From Capra hircus (taxonomy: Eukaryota > Chordata > Mammalia > Artiodactyla > Bovidae), in the NCBI RefSeq assembly GCF_001704415.2, contig NC_030811.1, forward strand, positions 186,001 to 250,000: a stretch of DNA of 64,000 bases, given 5' to 3'. The position numbers and the translations under genes were made by a program. The notes under the pieces were generated by a model. It ran no database searches. It saw only the letters and a list, made by a program, of their open reading frames with translations, and had not been told where the DNA came from. Shown here piece after piece: positions 50,901-54,122 of this stretch. The stretch's first letter is position 1. Each line of letters starts with the position of its first letter.

Positions 50901-52367
50901 GAGCTCCCCAGCAGGGAAGTGAGATCGGATCCAAGCTCTCCCACTCCTCAGGTGTCTGGGCCCCCCAGCAGGGTCGCCTGCAGGACCTGTCCACGCTGTC
51001 AGGGGGACACGGTCTCGCTTGTGCCCAGGGGCAGCCTTGCAGCACCTGCTCTTTGGATCTGAAACTAAAACTCGCCCCATCGTCCGGATGCTGGGGATGC
51101 TCTCCCCATCTCTGCTGCTAAACGAGGGACACGCAGGGCTGTCTCACCTGCTCAGACCAGTGCCGCCCTTTCCGACTGGCCAAGATTCCCGAGAGGGCTT
51201 TGCCGCTCTGCGGGGCAGAGTGGTGCTTGCCCCTGTGTTTTCACGCCCTCCCAGACGGGCGGAGGTGTGGCTGCGTAGGGAGGCCCTCGGTTGGCCAGAG
51301 CTGACCGCTGTCTCCGCTGCAGGAGGCTGGCCAAGTCCACGCTGCTGCTCATCCCGCTGTTTGGAGTCCACTACATGGTGTTTGCTGGCTTTCCCATCGG
51401 CATCTCCTCCAAATACCAGATTCTGTTCGAGCTGTGCCTCGGATCCTTTCAGGTGCGTCTGGGGGTGCCGTGTGTCCCAGGCGGGGACGGGGCGGGGGGC
51501 AGGGCGGGGGTGGGGGGCGGAGGGGCCGCAGCCTCTGACCAGCACCTTCTCCCTTTCAGGGCCTGGTGGTGGCGGTTCTCTACTGCTTCCTCAACAGCGA
51601 GGTGAGTCCCGGGGGAGCACAGGCTCCCGACTTGAGGGGGATTCCTTAAAACACCCCTAAAGGACCTGCTTCCGTGGGGGCTCAGACAGTAAAGAATCCA
51701 CCTGCAATGAGGGAGACCCGGGTTCGATCCCTGGGTTAGGAAGATCCCCTGGAGGAGGACATGGCAACCCACTCCAGTATTCTTGCCTGGAAAAGCCATG
51801 GACGGAGGAGCCTGGAGGGCTACAGTCCATGAGGTCACAAAAGAGTTGGACACGACTGACTGACTTCACTTCAAAAGACCTGGATCGGGTCCACCTTCTA
51901 GAGGTCACCCTGCCGGGGTCACTGCTGAGTGCCCACGGCTCTCAGCTCAGCCCACCCATGCGTCTCACCTGCCTCCGGCTCCAGGTCAGAGCACTCTTCT
52001 CTGGCACCCCTTGCGTCCCCGTCCTCTCCTGGTTCCCAAGCCCGCTTGACCCTGTCCACGGATATCACAGCTTCCACACCCAGAAGTGGGCTGCAGGGGG
52101 AGATTTGCTCCAGGAGCCGCGGGGGAGATTTGCTCCGGGGCTGCAGGCCCCCAGCTCCCGCCGCTGAGCCCACGCCGCCGTGCCCCTCCCCAGGTGCAGA
52201 GCGAGCTGAGACGCACGTGGCGTGGCCTGTGGCCCAGCCGGCCCTCCGCCCGGGACTACCGGCTGCACAGTTCGTCCATCTCCAGGACCGGCTCCGACGG
52301 CGCCCTGCAGGGTCCCCGCGGCTCCCGGGCCCCGTCCCTGCTGCAGACGGAGACCTCGGTCATCTAA
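5837..52367 (+). CDS. VIPR2: VIPR2 coding region, exons 3-13 (5'-partial)
   Basis: Vasoactive intestinal peptide receptor 2 (VPAC2), a plasma-membrane class B1 GPCR that binds VIP and PACAP and signals mainly through Gs and cAMP. The spliced coding sequence joins 5837-5944, 8200-8297, 27307-27404, 40514-40655, 44578-44728, 45710-45770, 46705-46774, 47284-47375, 51323-51452, 51560-51601 and 52194-52367. These exons total 1166 nt, with two leading bases completing a codon from the missing exon 2. The product covers residues 51-438 and matches the expected 438-residue length exactly. Ectodomain cysteines, the TM3/ECL2 cysteine pair (C202, C271), seven TM segments, the RLAK motif in ICL3 and the TETSVI C-terminus are all present. 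The signal peptide and first cysteine region lie upstream of the window. Every junction keeps frame and there is no internal stop, so I read this as an intact gene. Assignment to VIPR2 rather than VIPR1 or ADCYAP1R1 rests on recognisable stretches such as SKITFYILVKAIYTLGYSVS and the C-terminus. Confidence 0.97.
7118..7302 (-). mobile_element. Bov-tA SINE
   Basis: Antisense copy with the TCTCAGTCGTGTCTGAGTCC 3' part, the AAGAATGCTGGAGTGGGCTG core and a diverged tRNA-like head. Confidence 0.85.
7525..7612. promoter_or_regulatory. GC-box cluster in intron 3
   Basis: Four CCGCCC (GC-box, SP1/KLF-type) motifs lie within about 90 bp, in a C-rich stretch interspersed with CTCGGCC and CCACCC elements. 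SP1/KLF proteins bind such motifs in GC-rich promoters and enhancers. There is no TATA box or initiator that I would trust nearby, so this is only a candidate element. A C-rich minisatellite remnant is an alternative explanation. Confidence 0.3.
8200..8297 (+). CDS. VIPR2: VIPR2 exon 4, end of ectodomain
   Basis: 98 nt after a TTTCCAG acceptor, ending AAG before GTAAGC. Its first two bases complete G87 and then 32 codons encode residues 88-119. It carries two N-glycosylation sequons (N88-I-S and N92-C-T), the conserved C93 and C109, and the DGWSETFPDF block with the class B tryptophan W98. The exon ends in the acidic DPEDESK linker leading into TM1. It ends in phase 0, so loss of this exon would shift the frame. 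Confidence 0.96.
8968..10018 (-). mobile_element. BovB LINE fragment (RT domain to 3' end)
   Basis: About 1.05 kb of antisense BovB. On the minus strand it encodes the RT region (LLRNLYAGQEATVRTGHGTT, GVRQGCILSPCLFNLYAEYI) and then SEEELKSLLMKVKEESENAG. The YADD-type catalytic motif is damaged by a small deletion, leaving only DDTILMAE in another frame. A dead, 5'-truncated copy. Confidence 0.93.
10545..10640 (+). mobile_element. Possible MIR fragment
   Basis: The ACTTTATAGACGGAGAAACTGAGG core resembles the MIR central region. Short and diverged. Confidence 0.4.
14904..15270. repeat. 33-bp GC-rich minisatellite
   Basis: About ten to eleven copies of a 33-bp unit built on CCCCCGCCTCTGGAGGGTCG plus GCGGGACCCCAGGA. 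Copies start about every 33 bp (for example 15029, 15062, 15095, 15128, 15161). As 33 is a multiple of three, the minus strand shows a collagen-like Gly/Pro open frame that I treat as an artefact. Confidence 0.95.
15930..16000 (+). mobile_element. Possible MIR fragment
   Basis: GGCTCACTGAATCCCCCGAC followed by AAGCCCATGAGG resembles the MIR consensus around its conserved core. Short and diverged. Confidence 0.4.
16140..16515 (-). mobile_element. L1 fragments (antisense)
   Basis: 16140-16390 matches the reverse of an L1 3' region (CCCATTTTTAATTGGGTCGT). 16395-16515 matches the ruminant L1-type 3' UTR (GAAGGATAATTGCTTTACAG, AACATGAATCAGCCATAGG). These are probably two separate pieces. Confidence 0.7.
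16609..16782 (+). mobile_element. Bov-tA SINE
   Basis: Sense copy from GAGCTTCCCTGATAGCTCAG to the GTTAGATAGGACTGCGCGAC end; moderately diverged. Confidence 0.88.
21105..21318 (+). mobile_element. Bov-tA SINE (full length)
   Basis: Well-preserved copy: TTTCCCTGGTGGCTCAGACG head with tRNA box B-like GGTTCGATCCC, body, and GTCAGACACGACTGAGCAAC end. Confidence 0.93.
22294..22517 (+). mobile_element. Bov-tA SINE
   Basis: Diverged sense copy (CTTCCCAGGTGGCACTAGTG through GTCAGACACAACTGAGTGAC). Confidence 0.85.
22600..22855 (+). mobile_element. L1 ORF2 fragment, left of the nested BovB
   Basis: Contains L1 ORF2-type sequence (CTGTTGCATTCCTTTATGCT, AACAACGAAATAT..AGAAAGAGAAA). It breaks at CTGACCA (22849-22855), which is repeated at 24045-24051 where the L1 resumes. 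Confidence 0.75.
22856..24044 (+). mobile_element. BovB LINE nested in L1
   Basis: About 1.19 kb of sense BovB from the RT domain (FCFIDYTKAFDSEDHSKLWS; HGTTDWFQIGKGVHQGCVLS) to a diverged 3' end. The active-site region is frameshifted. It is flanked by a short CTGACCA target-site duplication within the L1. Non-functional. Confidence 0.88.
24045..25800 (+). mobile_element. L1 ORF2 3' part and 3' UTR
   Basis: Continues the L1 after the BovB: AAGCAATATACAGATTTAAT, GCATGGTATTGGCACAAAAA, and the C-terminal coding region (NNKCWRECGEKGTLLHCYWE). It ends in an L1M-type 3' UTR near 25800. Frame-broken remnant of an older L1. Confidence 0.88.
25820..26420. other. GC-rich unassigned segment of intron 4
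   Basis: Several overlapping open frames on both strands with CpG-rich patches (for example GCGCGAACGCGGCC at about 26070). No splice-bounded exon or known protein is recognisable, so I leave it unassigned. Confidence 0.4.
27307..27404 (+). CDS. VIPR2: VIPR2 exon 5, TM1
   Basis: 98 nt after CTTTCAG, ending TTC-AG before GTAAGC. It encodes residues 120-151 plus two bases of R152. The product is the first transmembrane helix: a hydrophobic run from the ITFYILVKAIYTLGYS segment to IILCLF. The N-terminal part of this helix, with its polar K127 and tyrosines, faces the peptide-binding pocket in class B1 receptors. Compared with the human protein as I remember it, only conservative changes are seen (for example SLISLTTGS instead of SLMSLATGS). 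Confidence 0.97.
27626..27763 (-). mobile_element. Bov-tA SINE (5' part)
   Basis: Antisense tRNA-like head and body (GATGGAACCTGGGTCACCTG, GCTGAGCCGCCAGGGAAGCC). Confidence 0.85.
28190..28480 (-). mobile_element. Possible LTR fragment
   Basis: On the minus strand a CCCCCAAATAAAGCTCTTTG motif (signal at 28224-28229) followed by a short R/U5-like stretch resembles the 3' part of a mammalian LTR. Boundaries and family are not determined. Confidence 0.3.
29119..29322 (+). mobile_element. Bov-tA SINE
   Basis: Sense copy (GGGCTTCCGTGGTGGCTCAG to GGTCGCAGAGTCGGACACAG). Confidence 0.92.
30092..30742. repeat. 45-bp minisatellite
   Basis: About 14 copies of a 45-bp unit with GGAACAGACTTCACGACTGA, GGCCCTGCGGGTGTGTTACA and CATGT. 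The unit is a multiple of three, so both strands show open repeats of 15 codons (plus strand: CYTCGTDFTTEALRV). Two subtypes, CACGCAGAGC and CATGTGGAAC, alternate in the left half. Confidence 0.95.
31300..33218 (-). mobile_element. Old L1, antisense, part 1
   Basis: Reads as the reverse of an L1 3' region and ORF2 (AATTTGCATTCCCTGGTGG at 31391; CACTGAATCTGTAGATCAGC). It is interrupted by the BovB at 33219. The left edge is approximate. Confidence 0.7.
33219..34386 (-). mobile_element. BovB LINE, inverted 5' segment
   Basis: Antisense BovB from the CACTTGATTTCATACTCCAG region back toward the endonuclease/RT linker. On the minus strand it encodes FRSDLNQIPYDYTVEVTNRL. It is broken by a solo LTR at 33868-34315 and resumes at 34321 (TCTAGGTCTTGTTTTTGTGA) up to the junction with the sense segment near 34386. 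Confidence 0.88.
33868..34315 (+). mobile_element. Solo ERV LTR
   Basis: 448 bp starting TGTGGAGG and ending CCTTACA, flanked by a 5-bp target-site duplication GAGTC (33863-33867 and 34316-34320). It contains TATAAAA (34223-34229) and AATAAA (34244-34249), followed by CTTTGTCAGTCC. It carries no viral coding sequence. Removing it restores continuous BovB sequence, so both ends are well fixed. Confidence 0.88.
34387..35880 (+). mobile_element. BovB LINE, sense 3' segment
   Basis: Sense BovB from TCCTGGAATGTGAAGTCAAG to the GAGTGACTGAACAACA 3' end. It includes RT blocks (PDHLTCLLRNLYAGQE) and an intact YADDTT motif near 35110, but an internal deletion and stops break the ORF. Together with 33219-34386 it forms one 5'-inverted copy. 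Confidence 0.92.
35881..37884 (-). mobile_element. Old L1, antisense, part 2
   Basis: L1 ORF2 continues in reverse (CCAAGAACCAGCTTTTGACC, AATTTCCCTCTCAGACCTGC). It is interrupted by SINE pieces at 36541 and 37885. Positions 36830-37250 are GC-rich and less certain. Confidence 0.7.
36541..36615 (+). mobile_element. SINE 3' fragment
   Basis: CAAAGCGTCGGACACAACTG preceded by a small remnant of a SINE head; internally deleted copy. Confidence 0.65.
37885..38085 (+). mobile_element. Bov-tA SINE in L1
   Basis: Sense copy (GGGCTTCCCAGGTGGCTCAG to GTCAGACGGTAGCGCACGTG), diverged. Confidence 0.88.
38255..38673 (-). mobile_element. BovB 3' end with 5'-junction filler, in L1
   Basis: Antisense BovB 3' end (38255-38640) plus about 33 bp of non-BovB sequence. 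The whole is bounded by an 11-bp target-site duplication CCATCCTCTAA (38244-38254 and 38674-38684). L1 sequence resumes afterward. Confidence 0.85.
38674..38890 (-). mobile_element. Old L1, antisense, last part
   Basis: ATTTTCTTGGATATATTAATCAG-type L1 sequence follows the BovB insertion. The right edge is approximate. Confidence 0.55.
38891..39931. other. Unique or old-repeat sequence in intron 5
   Basis: No gene seen. 39400-39700 is AT-rich with several TAAT/ATTA motifs and no recognisable young repeat. 39780-39930 vaguely resembles an old L1 (CCTCTTTCTAGGACTCTGCT). Confidence 0.4.
39940..40287 (-). mobile_element. BovB 3' end
   Basis: Antisense 5'-truncated copy ending in the (TTCAG)n-type tail, with an 8-bp target-site duplication ATTGTTCA (39932-39939 and 40288-40295). 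Confidence 0.92.
40350..40513 (+). promoter_or_regulatory. VIPR2: Extended C-rich polypyrimidine tract and acceptor of exon 6
   Basis: From 40348 to 40511 the intron has no AG dinucleotide. It is a C/T-rich run with repeated CCCCTCGCC-like units, ending in GGCAG at the exon 6 boundary. The best branch-point match (yUnAy) is TTAAC at 40351-40355, about 160 nt upstream of the acceptor, which fits the AG-exclusion rule for a distant branch point. The tract is an expected binding target for poly(C)- or pyrimidine-binding splicing factors. The motifs are directly visible; their use is inferred. Confidence 0.55.
40514..40655 (+). CDS. VIPR2: VIPR2 exon 6, TM2 and extracellular loop 1
   Basis: 142 nt after GGCAG, ending TGG before GTAAGG. 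The first base completes R152, then 47 codons give residues 153-199. It encodes intracellular loop 1 with the KLHCTRNYIH motif, TM2 (including the conserved R in SFILRAVSVL that takes part in peptide activation in the family), and the first extracellular loop, which ends near HCPDLPSSW. It ends in phase 0. Confidence 0.97.
42040..42420. repeat. 34-bp purine/pyrimidine-alternating minisatellite
   Basis: About eleven copies; TGCTCACA recurs at 42071, 42105, 42139, 42171, 42205, 42239, 42275, 42309, 42343, 42375 and 42409 (32-36 bp apart). Units mix GTGTGTGCTCACA, CATGTGCATGCAG and ACACGCAGCC, and are mostly alternating purine and pyrimidine. Confidence 0.95.
44275..44720. promoter_or_regulatory. 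Intragenic CpG-dense segment spanning exon 7
   Basis: Very GC- and CpG-rich sequence begins about 300 bp upstream of exon 7 and continues through it. The intronic part contains a roughly 49-bp unit that starts GCGCAGCAGGGACCCGGAGC, present twice, and three copies of the self-complementary GCCTCCGGGAGGC (44405, 44464, 44513). It could be a gene-body CpG island or simply a GC-rich tandem duplication. No TATA box or start site is evident. Confidence 0.45.
44405..44525. repeat. 49-bp GC-rich tandem duplication with hairpin motifs
   Basis: GCCTCCGGGAGGC occurs at 44405, 44464 and 44513. The intervening CGCGCAGCAGGGACCCGGAG..GGCCGTGG is present twice. Confidence 0.9.
44578..44728 (+). CDS. VIPR2: VIPR2 exon 7, TM3 and start of TM4
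   Basis: 151 nt after CCGTGCAG, ending with G before GTAAGG. It encodes residues 200-249 plus one base of G250: C202 (partner of C271 in the TM3/ECL2 disulfide), TM3 with the LLVEGLYLHTLL core that carries the class B HExx-type H and E network residues, intracellular loop 2, and the beginning of TM4. Loop 2 reads VVIFAPGRRFRAY. From memory the human loop is AMLPPRRCFLAY, so this is the most changed piece of the transmembrane core. The frame and borders are clean. Confidence 0.96.
44855..45051 (-). mobile_element. Bov-tA SINE
   Basis: Full-length antisense copy from AAGTGAAAGTCGCTCAGTTG to the GCTGAGCCACCTGGGAAGCC head. Confidence 0.93.
45429..45561 (-). mobile_element. BovA SINE with 13-bp target-site duplication
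   Basis: Antisense BovA with a (GCC)n tail. The perfect duplication TGTATTTATGAAG flanks it at 45416-45428 and 45562-45574, giving exact ends. Confidence 0.95.
45710..45770 (+). CDS. VIPR2: VIPR2 exon 8, TM4 and ECL2 start
   Basis: 61 nt after TCTGCAG, ending ACG-GG before GTGAGT. It completes G250, encodes residues 251-269 and opens G270. The product IPTVCTGAWTVARLLLEDT is the rest of TM4, with the conserved family tryptophan W259, and the entry to extracellular loop 2. An exon of 61 nt at this place is typical of class B1 receptor genes. Confidence 0.96.
45771..46704 (+). other. VIPR2: VIPR2 intron 8
   Basis: 934-nt GT..AG intron with no repeat I can name confidently. The acceptor has a good T/C-rich tract (CTTCTCTTTCTTCAATAG). 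Confidence 0.85.
46705..46774 (+). CDS. VIPR2: VIPR2 exon 9, ECL2 and TM5
   Basis: 70 nt after CAATAG, ending ATA before GTAAGT. The first base completes G270, then 23 codons encode residues 271-293. It starts with C271 of the conserved CWDTNDHSVPWW block of extracellular loop 2 (disulfide to C202 in TM3), followed by WVIRTPILISII at the start of TM5. It ends in phase 0. Confidence 0.97.
46775..47283 (+). other. VIPR2: VIPR2 intron 9
   Basis: 509-nt GT..AG intron. No repeat or regulatory element recognised. Confidence 0.88.
47284..47375 (+). CDS. VIPR2: VIPR2 exon 10, end of TM5 and ICL3
   Basis: 92 nt after TGTGCAG, ending TAC-AA before GTGAGT. It encodes residues 294-323 and two bases of K324: the cytoplasmic half of TM5 and most of intracellular loop 3 (RILLQKLTSPDV...NDQSQYK), the main Gs-contacting loop of class B receptors. 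The two-base overhang (AA) can join exon 11 normally or, in the same frame, the cryptic exon at 47811. Confidence 0.97.
47735..47805 (+). mobile_element. Possible MIR 3' tail
   Basis: The pattern GTGCTTGATAACGACTG..TGTTTGTTGCTTGAATGG resembles the MIR end (tgctcaataaatgtttgttgaatg). It lies directly upstream of the cryptic acceptor at 47810. Confidence 0.35.
47811..47960 (+). other. Candidate alternative 3'-terminal exon of VIPR2
   Basis: A T/G-rich stretch ending GGTAACAG at 47810 could act as an acceptor. If exon 10 is joined to 47811, K324 is completed and 27 further codons stay open to a TGA at 47893-47895. A perfect AATAAA poly(A) signal follows at 47953-47958. The result would be a 351-residue receptor ending after TM5 with a new basic tail, lacking TM6, TM7 and the normal C-terminus. 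The acceptor lies at the end of what looks like an old MIR tail. The in-frame ORF and signal are seen in the sequence; use as an exon is inference. Confidence 0.35.
48303..48904 (+). mobile_element. BovB 3' segment
   Basis: Young-looking sense copy from GGCTCCAAAATCACTGCAGA to CTGAACTGAACTGAACTGAA. The 168-codon open frame within it (HLMRRVDSLEKTLMLGGIGG, RMRWLDGITDSMDVSLSELR) is the LINE ORF C-terminus, not a host gene. Confidence 0.95.
48957..49348. repeat. 48-bp minisatellite
   Basis: About eight copies of a 48-bp unit containing TGCCGTGATGGGGTGTGTAA, GCACACACACATGACCGGGC and CCCAATA. Copies are highly similar. It lies 53 bp after the BovB tail. Confidence 0.95.
50083..50280 (-). mobile_element. 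BovB 3' end (short)
   Basis: Antisense fragment with a GGTTCAGTTCAGTTGCTTAG tail to CTCCTGGCATCAGGGTCTTC. Confidence 0.9.
51323..51452 (+). CDS. VIPR2: VIPR2 exon 11, TM6 and ECL3
   Basis: 130 nt after CTGCAG, ending TTTCAG before GTGCGT. The first base completes K324, then 43 codons encode residues 325-367. It opens with the RLAKSTLLLIPLFG motif at the ICL3/TM6 border, which contains the family PxxG kink that moves on activation. It continues through TM6, extracellular loop 3 (AGFPIGISS) and into TM7 (ILFELCLGSFQ). It ends in phase 0. Confidence 0.97.
51453..51559 (+). other. VIPR2: VIPR2 intron 11, short and G-rich
   Basis: 107-nt GT..AG intron. Positions 51461-51525 contain at least seven runs of three or more G, enough for several G-quadruplex arrangements on the transcribed RNA, followed by a normal CTTCTCCCTTTCAG acceptor. 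It lies directly upstream of the 42-nt in-frame exon 12. Confidence 0.9.
51560..51601 (+). CDS. VIPR2: VIPR2 exon 12, TM7 micro-exon
   Basis: 42 nt encoding residues 368-381 (GLVVAVLYCFLNSE), the cytoplasmic half of TM7 with the conserved class B VAVLYCFLN motif. It is phase 0 on both sides, so skipping removes 14 residues without a frameshift. Skipping of this small exon is known in several class B receptors; I recall a reported human VPAC2 variant lacking about these residues. Confidence 0.97.
51602..52193 (+). other. VIPR2: VIPR2 intron 12
   Basis: 592-nt GT..AG intron with a full Bov-tA SINE in sense orientation (51664-51876). A short direct duplication of GGGGGAGATTTGCTCC lies near 52096-52137. 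Otherwise unremarkable. Confidence 0.88.
51664..51876 (+). mobile_element. Bov-tA SINE
   Basis: Full-length sense copy, 63 bp into intron 12, with the GGTTCGATCCCTGGGTTAGG box B-like part and a GTTGGACACGACTGACTGAC end. Confidence 0.93.
52194..52367 (+). CDS. VIPR2: VIPR2 exon 13, C-terminal tail and stop
   Basis: 174 nt including TAA at 52365-52367. It encodes residues 382-438: the amphipathic helix 8 region starting VQSELRRTWRG, a Ser/Arg-rich regulatory tail, and the C-terminal TETSVI, which fits a class I PDZ-ligand pattern (S-V-I). Known roles of such tails are GRK and arrestin regulation and scaffold binding. Unusually, this tail has no cysteine. From memory the human and rat tails have VQCELKR and another nearby cysteine, so the candidate palmitoylation sites are missing here. 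Length and stop position match the family. Confidence 0.96.
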   Translation: MQSELRRTWRGLWPSRPSARDYRLHSSSISRTGSDGALQGPRGSRAPSLLQTETSVI

Positions 52368-53455
52368 GGGTGCCTCAGTGGGGGCCCGAACAGACTCGGC
52401 GCTGACCCCCCAGAGCCAGGCCTGGCTGACCCCCGGGGGACTGGGGGACCTCGAAACCACCCGGGACCTAAAGCTCAAGACTCTCAAACTCCAGCAGTCA
52501 GACGCTTTCTATTTCACGTTGTTTGGCCATGCAGACAGACCCATTTTCAAAGAGACTAGCAAAGACCACAGTGGTAGAAGCCAGGACTTGGGTCCAGCGA
52601 CTGCGGAAAAAAGGAGGGGTTTTCTAATCTCAGCGCCAGTTCTCGGGGGGCACAGGCCTGAGCTGGGGCGCTGGCCCTCAGGGACGTGGTTACCCCCCGT
52701 CTCTGCATGACCTGCATCGCTGGTCTCTCACCCCCAGTCACGGGGGCAGCTCACCCCGCTGGCTGCAGGACATGTGGGCCTCCCCCCACTCCGAGGGCTT
52801 CCACGGAGCCTCCCGCAAGCTCAGCTGGGCCCCTCGCCTCCGCACCCCCGGGCGCCCGCGGCCCCGCCCTGCTCACACCACATCCAGGCTCTTGCCTCTC
52901 TGCTGCGGCGCTCGGTTCCCCAGCCGCTCTGCGGCATCAGGCCCCGCTTACCAAGGAGACCATGGAGCCTTCATCCTGGGGCATCACAGACCTGAGCGTG
53001 GGTGCCTGTCATCACGGCGGCTGGCGCAGGGCCGGGGGGCAGGGCTGCGCTGAGGAGTGGGCTGGACGGCCGGGGCAAGACTGGGAGGCTTGTCATCCAG
53101 CAGAAGCCCCCTGGGGGTGTGCCTGGCCCCCAGTGAGAGGAGCCTGGCCCAAGAGTGTGGGGCAGCCGCGGGGGGCCCGGCAGCAGTGTCCCAGCTCAGA
53201 CAGCGAGCAAGCGTCTCAGGGCCGCCATCTGGCACGGGTGCCGCATAAGCACCTGGGCCTGTTAGCTGCCAGCGCCAAGGCTGTGAGCCTGACTGGTGGT
53301 CCGGCCCGAAGGGAGCAGAGGGGAGACTGCCTGTCACTAGCCATTATCAGGACAGAGGTGACCAAAGTGCCCCACATGTCACTGCAAAGTGCTGTAAACG
53401 TGTGCCTAGAATGCCGCCGTGCGTGGCCACTTGAATAAAGCCCATTTCGTGTGTT
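52368..53455 (+). other. VIPR2: VIPR2 3' UTR
   Basis: About 1.09 kb from the stop to the first good poly(A) signal. It is GC-rich with no inserted SINE or BovB, in contrast to the flanking sequence, which supports this stretch being transcribed UTR. The cleavage position is estimated from the signal at 53434 and a GT-rich element (GTGTGTTTGCTGG) just after it. Confidence 0.75.
53434..53439 (+). terminator. VIPR2: VIPR2 poly(A) signal AATAAA
   Basis: Canonical AATAAA, followed within 20 nt by a GT-rich downstream element. It is the only canonical signal I see in the first kilobase after the stop codon. Confidence 0.75.
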
Positions 53456-53459
53456 TGCT

Positions 53460-53833
53460 GGCTGGCTCTGATAGCATCAACATCTTGAGGACGTTCAGAG
53501 GAAGCCTTCCCGCCTGTGAAGAGGAGCTCGGGCAGAGGGTGGGCTGGTGGGGACGGGTGGGTGGCAGCTCAGGCCCCTGGACTCTGTGGCTTCCTGGGCA
53601 CTGGCGCCAGTCAGAACTGCTCCTTACGGGCCTGGTCAGTGACGTATCCATGCAGGGGCTCCCGGCACCCCGGAGGTGGGAAGGGGGCTGCCGCTCCCAA
53701 CACAAACACCCTCGCTCCACGGAACCTGGGAACCTGCTCACCAGGGCAGGGCTGAGCACACGCGTGCTCTCGTGTATGTGTGTGTGCGCGCGTGTGTGTG
53801 CACGCCTTCTGGGAGCAAACTCCTAACTGTGGC
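53460..53833. other. Intergenic sequence with a GT-rich run
   Basis: Downstream of the poly(A) site. Contains a short (GT/GC)n run at about 53770-53806. No gene seen. Confidence 0.6.
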
Positions 53834-53842
53834 ATTTGTGCC

Positions 53843-54113
53843 GCTGCTGCTGCCGAGTCGCTCAGTCGTGCCCGACTCTGTGCGACCCCACAGACGGCAG
53901 CCCACCAGGCTCCCCCGTCCCTGGGATTCTCCAGGCAAGAACACTGGAGTGGGCTGCCATTTCCTTCTCCAATGCATGAAGGTGAAAAGTCAAAGTGAAG
54001 TCGCTCAGTCGTGCCCGACTCTTAGCGACCCCATGGACCGCGGCCTACCAGGCTGCTCTGTCCATGGATTTTCCAGGCAAGAGTACTGGAGTGGGGTGTC
54101 ATTGCCTTCTCCG
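53843..54113 (-). mobile_element. Bov-A2 dimeric SINE
   Basis: Two BovA units in antisense joined by a GAAGGTGAAAAGTCAAAGTG linker, with a (GCT)n tail. A perfect 9-bp duplication ATTTGTGCC flanks it (53834-53842 and 54114-54122). Confidence 0.95.
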
Positions 54114-54122
54114 ATTTGTGCC

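Larger units (their letters stand above)
47376..51322 (+). other. VIPR2: VIPR2 intron 10
   Basis: 3947-nt GT..AG intron. Contents in order: a MIR-like tail (47735-47805), the candidate alternative terminal exon (47811-47960), a sense BovB (about 48303-48904), a 48-bp minisatellite (48957-49348), and a short antisense BovB end (50083-50280). The rest is unique sequence. Confidence 0.88.
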
